A stretch of DNA of 64,000 nt. Origin: an uncultured Eubacteriales bacterium (GTDB lineage Bacteria; Bacillota; Clostridia; Christensenellales; Aristaeellaceae). The stretch is from positions 1-64,000 of the forward strand of contig CACYGY010000004.1 in NCBI GenBank assembly GCA_902774025.1, given 5' to 3'. Position 1 is the first letter of the stretch, and each line of letters opens with the position of its first letter. The notes under the pieces were generated by a model. It was given only the letters and a program-made list of their open reading frames with translations, was not told the DNA's origin and did no database searches. The position numbers were made by a program, and so were the translations under genes. This document shows, one piece after another, positions 8,757-16,684 of the stretch.

Positions 8757-9347
8757 TCAGTCAATGGTGATCAGTCCGGCTCCCAGGTCCCTGCACGGAC
8801 CGATTCCGTCGGAGGTGCACTGGCTGAACTGCTCCTCATCGATGATACGGAGTTTTCCCTCCCATCTTCCGTAAAGAAGATAGTGAGATTCCACATGGAC
8901 CCATCTTCCGGTAATGCTGTCCAGGGACACAATTTCAAACCCGCAGTCCGGTGCGTGCTGCTTCAGCCAGTGAAACAGCATGCGGGGATCCGGATACAGA
9001 GAGTCCGGTTTTCTGACTTCTCCGGAGGGAGATGCGCAGAGAATGAAAGGATGAACGCTGTCCTGAATCGCGTCATAGAGAACCGTATCGTAATCCAGAA
9101 TATGCCATGACGGGAAAACGCCCTGAAAGCCGCACATCTGATGAAGCGCGTCCAGTGTCGGACGAATCGGACTGAGAATCACCAGCCAGATGCGTCCGCT
9201 GATGGAATCAATGCGCCACAGGATATGCAGTTTTTCACCGGGAAAGGAATCCAGGATCAGGCGGTGCTGAAGTGTGGGAGAAAGAAGAAAGGAATGAGTT
9301 TCTTTCATGGTCAGATCCAGCGCCATGTGCGTGAGAAACACAGCCAT
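8757..9347 (-). CDS. cas6e: Orphan Cas6e/CasE-type CRISPR RNA endonuclease
   Basis: Cas6e cuts type I-E CRISPR transcripts at repeat hairpins and stays bound to the crRNA 3-prime end in Cascade. The 196-residue length matches the family (about 200). Visible landmarks are the N-terminal strand and turn MAVFLTHMALDLT, the LLSPTLQHRLILDSFPGE segment with a His at residue 28 where Cas6e enzymes carry the catalytic His, then LWRID and WLVILSP strands, and near the C-terminus the glycine-rich loop GIGPCRDLGAGL typical of RAMP-fold Cas6e. It starts 25 bp after lysA in the same operon. No cas1, cas2, cas3, cas5, cas7, cse1, cse2 or repeat array is in the window, so its role here is unknown. Family call is from motif order; function in CRISPR processing is inference. 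Confidence 0.8.
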   Translation of the reverse strand: MAVFLTHMALDLTMKETHSFLLSPTLQHRLILDSFPGEKLHILWRIDSISGRIWLVILSPIRPTLDALHQMCGFQGVFPSWHILDYDTVLYDAIQDSVHPFILCASPSGEVRKPDSLYPDPRMLFHWLKQHAPDCGFEIVSLDSITGRWVHVESHYLLYGRWEGKLRIIDEEQFSQCTSDGIGPCRDLGAGLITID

Positions 9348-9371
9348 TCCTCCCCCTTTCCCTACAGATTC

Positions 9372-10640
9372 CTACTCCAGAAGACGTGCATAACAGGGAT
9401 CCATATCCAGTGTCGCAAAATAATCTTTCGGCGTTTCAGCGCGCCGGATCAGTCTGAAATCATGGTCGCAGGTATACAGTATTTCCGCGCTTCTCAGCCG
9501 TCCGTTGTAGTTGTAACCCATGGAAAAGCCGTGGGCGCCGGTGTCATGGATGATCAGGAGATCCCCATCCCTGATTTCAGGAAGAGGCCGGTCAATGGCG
9601 AATTTGTCATTGTTTTCACACAGACTGCCCGTGACATCATAGATATGATCCAGGGGCAGATTTCTTTTACCACAGACCGTAATGTGATGATAGGCGCCGT
9701 ACATGGCCGGCCTCATCAGATTGGCCGCACAGGCATCCACGCCGATATAGTGTTTGTAGATTTCCTTATGGTGCGTGGCATGGGTGACCAGCCATCCCTC
9801 CGGACCCGTGACCCAGCGTCCAAGCTCTGTTTTGATGGAAGGACCGCCGACAGGAAAATGCTTCCTGTATATTTCGCGTACTTCCCTGCCGATCTGAAAG
9901 ATATCCGGTGCTTCCTGTTCGGGTTGATAGGGAATGCCGATACCTCCGGAAAGATTGATGAAAGCGAAAGCCAGCCCCGTTTTCCGTGAAAGCCGGATGC
10001 CCAGATTCAGAAGGATGTCCGCCAGAAGAGGATAATAGGATGAATCAATGGTATTGGAAGAGAGGAAGGAATGAAGGCCGAAGGAGGTGGATCCCAGCGC
10101 CTTCAGCTGCATCAGCCCTTCTTCCAGCTGAGATTCCGTAAATCCGAACTTGGCATCTCCGGGATTGCCCATGACGAAGTTTCCGATGGAAAACTCTCCG
10201 CCCGGATTGTAACGACAGCAGATACATTCAGGAATACCGCCATGGGTCCGGAGAATCTCAATATGGGAAATATCATCCAGATTGACCTGGGCTCCCAGGC
10301 TTCTTGCGCAGGTCAGTTCATCGTCCGGCATGGCATTGGCGGAAAACATGATGTGATGTCCGGAAAATCCCAGGGCTTTGGCCAGCATGAGTTCCGTCAT
10401 GCTTGAGCAGTCCAGACCGCACCCCTCTTCCTGAATCACCCGCAGAATGGAGGGATTCGGAAGGGCCTTGACGGCAAAGTATTCCTCAAAGTCATCGCAC
10501 CAGGAAAAAGCGGCTTTCAGATTTCTGAGCCGGGTGCGGATGCCTTCTTCGGAATAAAGATGAAAAGGCGTGGGAAAAAGCCGGGCAGCTTTTTCAAACA
10601 CATCATCTTGCAGTGTAAAATTCGGCATAACAGTATCCAC
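9372..10640 (-). CDS. lysA: Diaminopimelate decarboxylase
   Basis: LysA removes CO2 from meso-diaminopimelate to give lysine, using PLP on a fold-type III barrel. The 422-residue product shows the PLP lysine in FAVKALPNPS (about residue 58), HSFLSSN, a glycine-rich phosphate loop LSGGIGIPY, ELGRWVTGPEGWL, the active-site Cys region GSLCENNDKFA, and DTGAHGFSMGYNYNGRLR near the end. The frame opens with a GTG at 10640; an ATG at 10628 (MPNFTL) with GGGTGG upstream is an equally good start. It follows the ROK kinase by 3 bases and is followed by cas6e, suggesting one transcript. Confidence 0.92.
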   Translation of the reverse strand: MDTVMPNFTLQDDVFEKAARLFPTPFHLYSEEGIRTRLRNLKAAFSWCDDFEEYFAVKALPNPSILRVIQEEGCGLDCSSMTELMLAKALGFSGHHIMFSANAMPDDELTCARSLGAQVNLDDISHIEILRTHGGIPECICCRYNPGGEFSIGNFVMGNPGDAKFGFTESQLEEGLMQLKALGSTSFGLHSFLSSNTIDSSYYPLLADILLNLGIRLSRKTGLAFAFINLSGGIGIPYQPEQEAPDIFQIGREVREIYRKHFPVGGPSIKTELGRWVTGPEGWLVTHATHHKEIYKHYIGVDACAANLMRPAMYGAYHHITVCGKRNLPLDHIYDVTGSLCENNDKFAIDRPLPEIRDGDLLIIHDTGAHGFSMGYNYNGRLRSAEILYTCDHDFRLIRRAETPKDYFATLDMDPCYARLLE

Positions 10641-10643
10641 CCA

Positions 10644-11531
10644 TCAGTCAGATTTTTCACAGGCCCTTCTGGCCAGCAGATAGGAACCCATGACGCCACT
10701 GTGGATATCCAGTCCCGGGGGCACAATGTAGTTTTCAAGACCTTCATCCACACACGGACTCGCGACATAACCACCCAGAAGTTCCAGAGTCTTCTTCCGG
10801 ATCAGGGGATACAGAAAGGTCTGCTGCATGACGCCTCCTCCCAGAATGATTTTTTCGGGAGAGAAGGACATGATGGCATTGTGACACATCTGGGCCAGAT
10901 AGCTCACTTCCATGCGCCAGCCCGGGTGATCATGGGGCAGGTCCCTGGCGGACACATGCCATCTCTTCTCCATGGCCGGGCCGCTGGCCAGTCCTTCCAG
11001 GCAGGATCGGTGAGAGGGGCAGAATCCTTCAGGGCAGGGATCGTCCTTCTCAGGAAGGATGAGCTGGTGTCCCAGTTCAGGATGCACCAGACCATGGACC
11101 GGCTGATGGTGAATGATGAGTCCGCCCCCCACCCCGGTGCCCACGGTTACATAAAGACAGCTGGAAAGCCCCCGGGCGGCCCCCAGAACACTTTCAGCCA
11201 GAGCGGCGGCGTTCACATCCGTGTCCAGGCCTACGGGAATCTGCAGACTGTCCTGAAAAATCCTGAGGATCGGAGTATTCCGCCAGGCCAGCTTCGGCGT
11301 CCGGGTAATCATGCCGAAGTTTTCGGAGGAAGGATTCAGGTCCAGAGGACCGAAGCATCCGATGCCCAGGGAATGAATGCTGCGTTCTGAGAAAAAACGA
11401 ATCATGTCGGGGATGGTTTCATCCGGGGTACGGGTGGGAATGACTTCCCGCTCGCAGATTTTTCCGGAATCATCCAGTATGCTCATGACCATTTTTGTTC
11501 CGCCGGCTTCCAGCGCACCATATGTTTTCAT
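10644..11531 (-). CDS. ROK-family sugar kinase (fructokinase-like)
   Basis: ROK kinases phosphorylate hexoses with ATP. The 295-residue product begins YGALEAGGTKM (ATP phosphate loop), has GIGCFGPLDLNP, the sugar-binding DTDVNAAALAE with catalytic Asp, VTVGTGVGGGLI, HPELGH, and the ROK zinc site CPEGFCPSHRSCLEG. The TTPDET/FGPLDLNP and HGLVHPELGH patterns are those of the fructokinase branch, but substrate is not proven. AGAAAGGAT precedes the ATG. It is the first gene of an operon with lysA and cas6e, an unusual mixture without obvious pathway logic. Confidence 0.88.
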   Translation of the reverse strand: MKTYGALEAGGTKMVMSILDDSGKICEREVIPTRTPDETIPDMIRFFSERSIHSLGIGCFGPLDLNPSSENFGMITRTPKLAWRNTPILRIFQDSLQIPVGLDTDVNAAALAESVLGAARGLSSCLYVTVGTGVGGGLIIHHQPVHGLVHPELGHQLILPEKDDPCPEGFCPSHRSCLEGLASGPAMEKRWHVSARDLPHDHPGWRMEVSYLAQMCHNAIMSFSPEKIILGGGVMQQTFLYPLIRKKTLELLGGYVASPCVDEGLENYIVPPGLDIHSGVMGSYLLARRACEKSD

Positions 11532-11568
11532 AAATAAGATCCTTTCTGAACTATGTAGTCCGAGGGAA

Positions 11569-11597
11569 AGTCTAGCCCATATTCAGGTGAAAGTCAA
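11569..11597 (-). promoter_or_regulatory. Promoter of the ROK-lysA-cas6e operon
   Basis: Read on the minus strand, TTGACT (11597-11592) and TAGACT (11574-11569) are 17 bases apart, with the kinase start about 30 bases downstream of the predicted transcription start. Confidence 0.6.
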
Positions 11598-11615
11598 TTC
11601 GGAAAGACAGGTGAT

Positions 11616-11644
11616 TTGCTATTTCTGACGGGCAAGAGTACAAT
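11616..11644 (+). promoter_or_regulatory. Promoter of the serine hydrolase gene
   Basis: TTGCTA (11616-11621) and TACAAT (11639-11644) have a 17-base spacer. The promoter overlaps the upstream TTG/ATG codons of the open frame, which argues that translation starts later, at the GTG at 11676. Confidence 0.6.
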
Positions 11645-11675
11645 GCCTGCGAAGGAAAGAGAGGAGGCGGAAGCT

Positions 11676-12818
11676 GTGGAAAATGAGCGAATCGGGAAAA
11701 TCTGCCGACAGGCCGTGGAAAGCGGGGAGCTGGCGGGATGCAGTCTGCTGGTGAAACAGAGCGGAGAGGAAAAACTGTTTGTCACATCTGGCTACGCCTG
11801 CATGGAGACACAGGAAAGGATCCGCAGGGATCATATTTTTCGTCTGTACAGTCAGACCAAGCCTGTGATCAGCGCGGCGGTTGCTCTCCTGATTGACCGG
11901 GGAGAACTGGACGCTTTTGAGGAGGTCAGAACATTTCTCGGCGGGTTTGTAAATCAGAAGGTCTGGGTCGGCGGTGAAAAGGTGCCGGTGAAGAGAAACT
12001 GCCGGGTTATGGATCTCCTGGGCATGATGTCCGGCCTGGTTTATCCCAGGGAGGACGAAGCAGGCCGGGAAATGGCGGAACTGTTTGAAGAAAATGAACG
12101 GGCAATGGACGAAGGCGGGGGCATGTGCACCGTGGACTTTGTTAACGCCATGGGACAAAGAGGCCTGGCTTTTCATCCGGGACAGTCTTTCCGCTATGGT
12201 GTCAGCGCGGATGTGCTGGGCGCCATTGTGGAGATTGTGAGCGGGAAGAAGCTGGGACAGTTTCTGAAGGAAGAATTCTTTGATCCCCTGGGGATGAAAG
12301 ACACTGCCTTCTTTGTGCCGGAAGAAAAACAGAACCGTCTTGTGCACTGCTACCAGCGTACGGGGGAAGGCGTGAGGCCGTATAAGGTGCGCCATCTGTG
12401 CGTGCGGGATCATACATCTTCCCCGGCTTTTGAGTCCGGAGGCGCCGGGCTCTATTCCACGGTGGATGACTATGCGGCTTTTGCGGAAATGCTGATGAAC
12501 CGGGGCGTGTACCGGGGAAGGCGGATACTCTCCCGGGCGGCTGTGGATTTCATGACCAGTCCCCAGACAGAACCGGAGGGATGGGAGAACCTGGCCGGAT
12601 ACAGTTACGGTAAACTGATGCGGATCTGTACATGTCCCGGAAAGGCGCTTCTGTTTTCGGAAATGGGAGAATATGGCTGGGATGGCTGGCTGGGCACCTA
12701 TTTTGCCAATCTTCCCCATCGTGAAATGACCATCCTGTTTTTCCAGAACACAAAGGATACAGGTACGGGACCGGCGCTGAGAAAGGTCCGCAACGCCTGC
12801 CTCGGCCTGGAGGAATGA
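11676..12818 (+). CDS. Serine hydrolase of the beta-lactamase/esterase (class C-like) family
   Basis: Members of this fold acylate an active-site serine; many are esterases or D-aminopeptidases rather than true beta-lactamases. The SxxK motif is SQTK (Ser at about residue 59 from this start), and the Tyr-x-x motif is probably YGVS in FRYGVSADVLG. C-terminal features include GGAGLYSTVDDYAAFAEML, typical of the family. The third HTG-like motif may be reduced to WDGWLG. The start chosen is a GTG with GAGGAGG 8 bases upstream; earlier in-frame codons sit inside the promoter. There is no signal peptide, so it is probably cytoplasmic. Substrate unknown. Confidence 0.82.
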   Translation: MENERIGKICRQAVESGELAGCSLLVKQSGEEKLFVTSGYACMETQERIRRDHIFRLYSQTKPVISAAVALLIDRGELDAFEEVRTFLGGFVNQKVWVGGEKVPVKRNCRVMDLLGMMSGLVYPREDEAGREMAELFEENERAMDEGGGMCTVDFVNAMGQRGLAFHPGQSFRYGVSADVLGAIVEIVSGKKLGQFLKEEFFDPLGMKDTAFFVPEEKQNRLVHCYQRTGEGVRPYKVRHLCVRDHTSSPAFESGGAGLYSTVDDYAAFAEMLMNRGVYRGRRILSRAAVDFMTSPQTEPEGWENLAGYSYGKLMRICTCPGKALLFSEMGEYGWDGWLGTYFANLPHREMTILFFQNTKDTGTGPALRKVRNACLGLEE

Positions 12819-12853
12819 ATGAACCCCGGAAAGGAAGAGAGAGGAGGAGCCGC

Positions 12854-12892
12854 ATGAACATATTGCACGCAATATGGCGGGCTGTGAAATGA
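12854..12892 (+). CDS. Possible 12-residue leader peptide over a palindrome, before the vanY-like gene
   Basis: An ATG at 12854, 4 bases after GAGGAGGAG, opens a 12-codon frame (MNILHAIWRAVK). Its stop overlaps the ATG of the carboxypeptidase gene at 12889 (ATGA), which itself lacks a good ribosome site. This looks like a coupling peptide. Inside the frame lies a palindrome, ATATTGC-AC-GCAATAT (12860-12875), that could be an operator or RNA hairpin. Small size makes this tentative. Confidence 0.4.
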   Translation: MNILHAIWRAVK

Positions 12893-14013
12893 ACAGAATC
12901 CGGAAAACGGTATTTATCCTGATTCCCATACTGCTCTGCGGGCTTCTTGTGTGGCTTGGAACAGATTATTTCAGAGTGCACGGAGAACTGGAAGTGGAAC
13001 GTAAAGCGACACCCACACCCCGTCCCGTGTATGGAAATGTCCTGTCTGTAACCCGTGACCCCTCCGCTCCCACGGATGTGCCGGTTCTGAAAAACGGTTC
13101 TGTGGGCCTGGCGGTTCTGCGCCTGCAGGAAAAGCTTACGGAACTGGGTTACTTTCAGGACGAATGCGACGGCAGCTTCGGCCCGAAGACGGAAAGTGCC
13201 CTGCGGGAATTCCAGTCGAGGAACGGATTGAGCGTTGACGGGATTGCCGGGGCCCGGACGCACGAGTGTCTTTACAGCGAGGGAGCGATTCCCTGGTCAG
13301 CGACGCCTGTACCCACCATGCTGCCCTCCCCTACCCCCGTGCCAACGGATTCCGGCGCCGTGGTGATGAGTGAGGAAACCCGGGAAACAGCCCGGAAAAT
13401 GTATGTGACAGGGAACGGGTATCCTCTTCTGGTGAACAGAACGCATCTTCTGCCGGATGACTATGAGCCCTATGACCTGGTGGTCATGAATGACGTGTGT
13501 GACCCGGATCTGGTGAAGATCAAGTACAGGAACACCAGGGCAGAGCGGGAGGCCGTGGACGCCCTCCTGGTCATGCTGAGCGCGGCCAGGGAGGAAGGCA
13601 TCGGGGACTGGCAGGTCAGCGCGGCCTACCGCACCCTTAAGGAGCAGCAGAATCTGTTTGACAACAAAGTCAGCAGTTATATGAAATCCAACAACATGAG
13701 CCGGAAGCAGGCCACCAGTGCGACCCGGAAAACCGTGGCGGACCCGGGCAGTTCCGAGCATCATCTCGGTACATGCTTTGACATCACGGTCCCGGGGAAA
13801 AGTTTTGCCGGCACAAAACAGGCGGCGTGGCTGAAAAAAAACTGCTGGGACTACGGGTTCATACTCCGTTATGCCGAGGATAAGGAAAAAATCACCGGAT
13901 TCCTGGCGGAAGCCTGGCATTATCGGTATGTGGGCACAGAGCACGCGAGGATTATGCGGGACGGGGGACTGTGCCTGGAAGAGTATCTGGCCGTATACGC
14001 GGGGATTCTGTAA
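12889..14013 (+). CDS. Membrane-anchored VanY-like D,D-carboxypeptidase with peptidoglycan-binding domain
   Basis: This enzyme class trims the terminal D-Ala from peptidoglycan stem peptides. From the N-terminus it shows a transmembrane anchor (VFILIPILLCGLLVWLG), a Thr/Pro-rich linker, a PG_binding_1 domain (LRLQEKLTELGYFQDECDG... ALREFQSRNGLSVDGIAG), a second Pro-rich linker, and the VanY (peptidase M15) domain. Zinc-site motifs are SEHHLGTCFDI and EAWHYRYVG; the upstream SAAYRTLKEQQNLF is also typical. An ATG at 12874 is in frame but lacks a ribosome site, while 12889 overlaps the stop of a short leader frame. It probably acts outside the membrane in wall remodelling. Confidence 0.88.
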   Translation: MNRIRKTVFILIPILLCGLLVWLGTDYFRVHGELEVERKATPTPRPVYGNVLSVTRDPSAPTDVPVLKNGSVGLAVLRLQEKLTELGYFQDECDGSFGPKTESALREFQSRNGLSVDGIAGARTHECLYSEGAIPWSATPVPTMLPSPTPVPTDSGAVVMSEETRETARKMYVTGNGYPLLVNRTHLLPDDYEPYDLVVMNDVCDPDLVKIKYRNTRAEREAVDALLVMLSAAREEGIGDWQVSAAYRTLKEQQNLFDNKVSSYMKSNNMSRKQATSATRKTVADPGSSEHHLGTCFDITVPGKSFAGTKQAAWLKKNCWDYGFILRYAEDKEKITGFLAEAWHYRYVGTEHARIMRDGGLCLEEYLAVYAGIL

Positions 14014-14016
14014 CGG

Positions 14017-14045
14017 TTGTACGTGAAGAGAGAGAATGATATAAT
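14017..14045 (+). promoter_or_regulatory. Promoter of argS
   Basis: TTGTAC (14017-14022) and a perfect TATAAT (14040-14045) are 17 bases apart. It starts 4 bases after the stop of the vanY-like gene, so argS has its own promoter. Confidence 0.75.
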
Positions 14046-14079
14046 CCCCCCATTGTCTCGGAAGGAGTGTGGAAAGGCA

Positions 14080-15801
14080 ATGGATATGATGACGCAGCTT
14101 TCGGTTCGGATTGAGGAAAGCATGCACAGACTTTGGCCTGACCGGGAAGGCCTGCCCGGAAAGGATGAGATCCGGGGTTTCCTGGAGGTACCCCCGAACA
14201 GCACGCTGGGTGACTATGCCTTTCCCTGCTTCCGCCTGTCCAGGGCGCTGAGGATGGCCCCTCCCATGATTGCCGAAGCACTGTCCGGGGACTGGAATCA
14301 TTTTGACCTGGCGGAAGCAAAGGCTGTCAGCGGGTATGTCAACTTTTTCCTGAACCGGGAGAATTTTGCCCGCAGGACCCTGGAGACGATCCTTGCTCAG
14401 GGAGAAGAATATGGCAGTTCCCGGGAAGGCATGGGGAAAACCATCTGCCTGGACTATTCCTCCATCAATATCGCCAAGAGATTCCACATCGGACATCTCA
14501 GCACCACCATGATCGGAAACAGTCTGAAGCGCATCTACAGTTTCCTGGGCTATCAGACGGTGGGTATCAATCACCTGGGGGACTGGGGAACCCAGTTCGG
14601 CAAGATGATCTGCGCCTATAAGAAGTGGGGAAGCCGGGAAGAGGTGGAAAAGGGCGGCGTCAATGAACTGACCCGCCTGTATGTGCGCTTCCATGAGGAG
14701 GCGGAAAAGGATCCCGCTCTGGAGGATGAAGGCAGGGCCTGGTTCCGCAGGATCGAGGAGGGCGACGCGGAAGCTCTGGAAATCTTCAACTGGTTCAAGG
14801 AACTGACCCTCCGGGATACGGCCAGGGTATATGAGCTTCTGGGGGTTACCTTCGACAGCTATGCCGGAGAAAGTTTTTACAACGACAAGATGGATCGGGT
14901 CATTGAAGAACTGAGGGAAAAGAATCTCCTGACCGTGTCGGAGGGTGCCACCATTGTGGACCTGGAGGAGGACGGCATGCCTCCCTGTCTGATCCTGAAA
15001 AAGGACGGGGCTACACTGTATGCCACCCGGGACCTGGCTGCTGCCATCTACCGGCAGGAAACCTATCACTTTGCCAAGTGCCTCTATGTGGTGGCCTACC
15101 AGCAGGATCTGCATTTCCGGCAGGTGTTCAGGGTTCTGGAGAAGATGGGTTATGCCTGGGCAAAGGACTGCGTCCATGTGTCCTTCGGCATGGTGTCCTA
15201 TGAGGGAGAAGCGCTTGCCACACGCAAGGGCAACGTGGTCTTCCTTGAGGATCTGCTGCAGCAGGCTGTGGATAAGGCCAGGTCCATCATTGAGGAGAAA
15301 ACCCCGGATCTGGAAAACAAGGAGGAGGTGTCCCGGCAGGTGGGGATCGGCGCGGTCATTTACGCGGATCTCAGCAACAGTCGGATCAAGGATATGGATT
15401 TCCACTGGGACCGTGCCCTGAACTTTGACGGAGAGAGCGGCCCCTATGTCCAGTATACCCATGCCCGGTGCTGCAGTGTTCTGCGCAAGGCCGGGGATAC
15501 AGACTGGAATGAACCGGCAGACTACGGGGCCCTGACCGATGATGAGGCCCAGGCTCTGCTGCTCCTTCTGAGCCGGTTCCCGGACGTGATCCGGGAAGCT
15601 GCCGACCGTTATGAACCTTCCATGATTACCCGGGCAGTGACGGATATTGCCCAGGCCTACAACAAATTCTACTATGAACACAGAATTCTGGATGAAAACA
15701 GCGGTGTGACCATGGCCCGGCTCATGCTGACCCGGGCGGCCCGGGATACGATCCGCACAGGTCTGTCCCTGATCGGTGTGGAAGCCCCGGAGAGAATGTG
15801 A
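14080..15801 (+). CDS. argS: Arginine-tRNA ligase
   Basis: ArgS charges tRNA-Arg with arginine. The 573-residue product has an N-terminal tRNA-elbow domain (NSTLGDYAFPCFRLSRAL), the class I HIGH motif in KRFHIGHLSTTMIG, and the arginine-specific HLGDWGTQFG. As in many ArgS enzymes there is no canonical KMSKS; the equivalent region is ALATRKGNVVFLEDLL. The C-terminal anticodon-binding helices include QAYNKFYYEHRIL. The ATG at 14080 has GGAAGGAG upstream and follows the mapped promoter; earlier in-frame codons lie in the promoter and are rejected. Confidence 0.96.
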   Translation: MDMMTQLSVRIEESMHRLWPDREGLPGKDEIRGFLEVPPNSTLGDYAFPCFRLSRALRMAPPMIAEALSGDWNHFDLAEAKAVSGYVNFFLNRENFARRTLETILAQGEEYGSSREGMGKTICLDYSSINIAKRFHIGHLSTTMIGNSLKRIYSFLGYQTVGINHLGDWGTQFGKMICAYKKWGSREEVEKGGVNELTRLYVRFHEEAEKDPALEDEGRAWFRRIEEGDAEALEIFNWFKELTLRDTARVYELLGVTFDSYAGESFYNDKMDRVIEELREKNLLTVSEGATIVDLEEDGMPPCLILKKDGATLYATRDLAAAIYRQETYHFAKCLYVVAYQQDLHFRQVFRVLEKMGYAWAKDCVHVSFGMVSYEGEALATRKGNVVFLEDLLQQAVDKARSIIEEKTPDLENKEEVSRQVGIGAVIYADLSNSRIKDMDFHWDRALNFDGESGPYVQYTHARCCSVLRKAGDTDWNEPADYGALTDDEAQALLLLLSRFPDVIREAADRYEPSMITRAVTDIAQAYNKFYYEHRILDENSGVTMARLMLTRAARDTIRTGLSLIGVEAPERM

Positions 15802-15855
15802 AGGACGAAAAAGCAAAGAACACACGTATTTTTTTCTTCCGGGACCTGAAAGAAC
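15802..15855 (+). other. Short gap after argS
   Basis: A short run of T at 15830-15836 follows argS, but no clear stem precedes it. I see no strong terminator. Confidence 0.3.
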
Positions 15856-15884
15856 TTGCAAATATTCGGATATAAAGCTATAAT
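15856..15884 (+). promoter_or_regulatory. Promoter of xpt
   Basis: TTGCAA (15856-15861), a 17-base spacer and perfect TATAAT (15879-15884). The leader to the ATG is only about 50 bases, too short for a purine riboswitch, which controls xpt in many relatives. Confidence 0.75.
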
Positions 15885-15940
15885 TCTCCCTGAATACGGG
15901 CGGAATGTTCGTGTTTGAAACCACGGGAGGGTGGAGAAGG

Positions 15941-16519
15941 ATGAAGGCGCTGAAGGAAGCGATTCTGAAGGAAAGCGTTGTGGTCAACGGGAACGCTGTT
16001 CAGCTGAACACCTTTCTCAATCATCGCGTGGATGTGGATCTTGTGACCCGTATGGGCAGGGAAATCCACAGTGCCTTCCGGGATGAGGAGGTGGATGCCA
16101 TTCTGGCCATTGAGGCCAGTGGAATCGCCACTGCATTTACAACCGCGCAGGCCTTTGGGAACGTTCCCCTGATTTATGCGAAGAAGGGCCACAGTCTGAC
16201 AGAGGATCCGGACATGTTCTCCGCGCAGGTGTTTTCCGTGAGCAGCCGGGAGGTGAACACCATCCATATCATCCGTTCCATCCTTCCGGAAGGAATGCGG
16301 GTGCTCATCGTGGATGATTTCCTGGGCGAGGGAGAGGCTGTGGAGGGCCTGATCAGCATCGCGCGCCAGGCAAGGTGCGACGTGGCGGGTGTGGCCGTCT
16401 GCGTGGAAAAAGCCTTTGCCGCCGGGGGCAGACGCCTGCGGGCTGAGGGCATCCGGGTGGTATCCCTGGCAACCATAGAGTCTGTTCAGGACGGAAAGAT
16501 CGTCCTGGGCGAGGACTGA
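15941..16519 (+). CDS. xpt: Xanthine phosphoribosyltransferase
   Basis: Xpt salvages xanthine to XMP using PRPP. The 192-residue product shows the family N-terminus MKALKEAILKESVVVNGNAVQLNTFLNHRVD (only key parts quoted: LKEAIL, LNTFLNHRVD), the IEASGIA segment, and the PRPP-binding loop VLIVDDFLGEGEAVEGL. The ATG at 15941 is preceded by GGAGAAGG; an upstream in-frame ATG at 15905 has no ribosome site. It is a single-gene unit with its own promoter and terminator. Confidence 0.93.
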   Translation: MKALKEAILKESVVVNGNAVQLNTFLNHRVDVDLVTRMGREIHSAFRDEEVDAILAIEASGIATAFTTAQAFGNVPLIYAKKGHSLTEDPDMFSAQVFSVSSREVNTIHIIRSILPEGMRVLIVDDFLGEGEAVEGLISIARQARCDVAGVAVCVEKAFAAGGRRLRAEGIRVVSLATIESVQDGKIVLGED

Positions 16520-16597
16520 TTTTCAGCGTGACCCGCAGCGACCTTGCCGGCATCGTTCGAAGAGATCGGGCGAGCGGTGACTGGAACTGCGTCACAT

Positions 16598-16634
16598 ACC
16601 CCGCCGGGGCTCAGAGCCCTGACGGGGTTTTTCT
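16598..16634 (+). terminator. Terminator of xpt
   Basis: A compound stem built from CCCCG/CGGGG outside and GGGCT/AGCCC inside is followed by TTTTTCTT. Confidence 0.75.
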
Positions 16635-16674
16635 TAAGGAAAAAGCGGTTCCGCACAAAAACGCGGAACCGCCT
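16635..16674 (-). terminator. Terminator of the AraC-family regulator gene
   Basis: A perfect 10-bp stem, GCGGTTCCGC (16645-16654) with GCGGAACCGC (16663-16672), is followed on the minus strand by TTTTTCC. It lies just past the stop of the regulator gene. Confidence 0.8.
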
Positions 16675-16684
16675 TCATTTTCCT

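Noticed and set aside
11619-12929. 436-residue minus-strand frame opposite the serine hydrolase
   Set aside because: Composition rich in His and Phe as expected of an antisense shadow; plus-strand SxxK and family motifs are clear.
15885-15940. Possible purine riboswitch before xpt
   Set aside because: The leader is only about 50 bases and lacks the conserved three-way-junction loops.
13297-15987. 896-residue open frame on the minus strand
   Set aside because: It is the antisense of vanY-like, argS and xpt genes, with His/Gly/Pro-rich low-complexity sequence and no family pattern.
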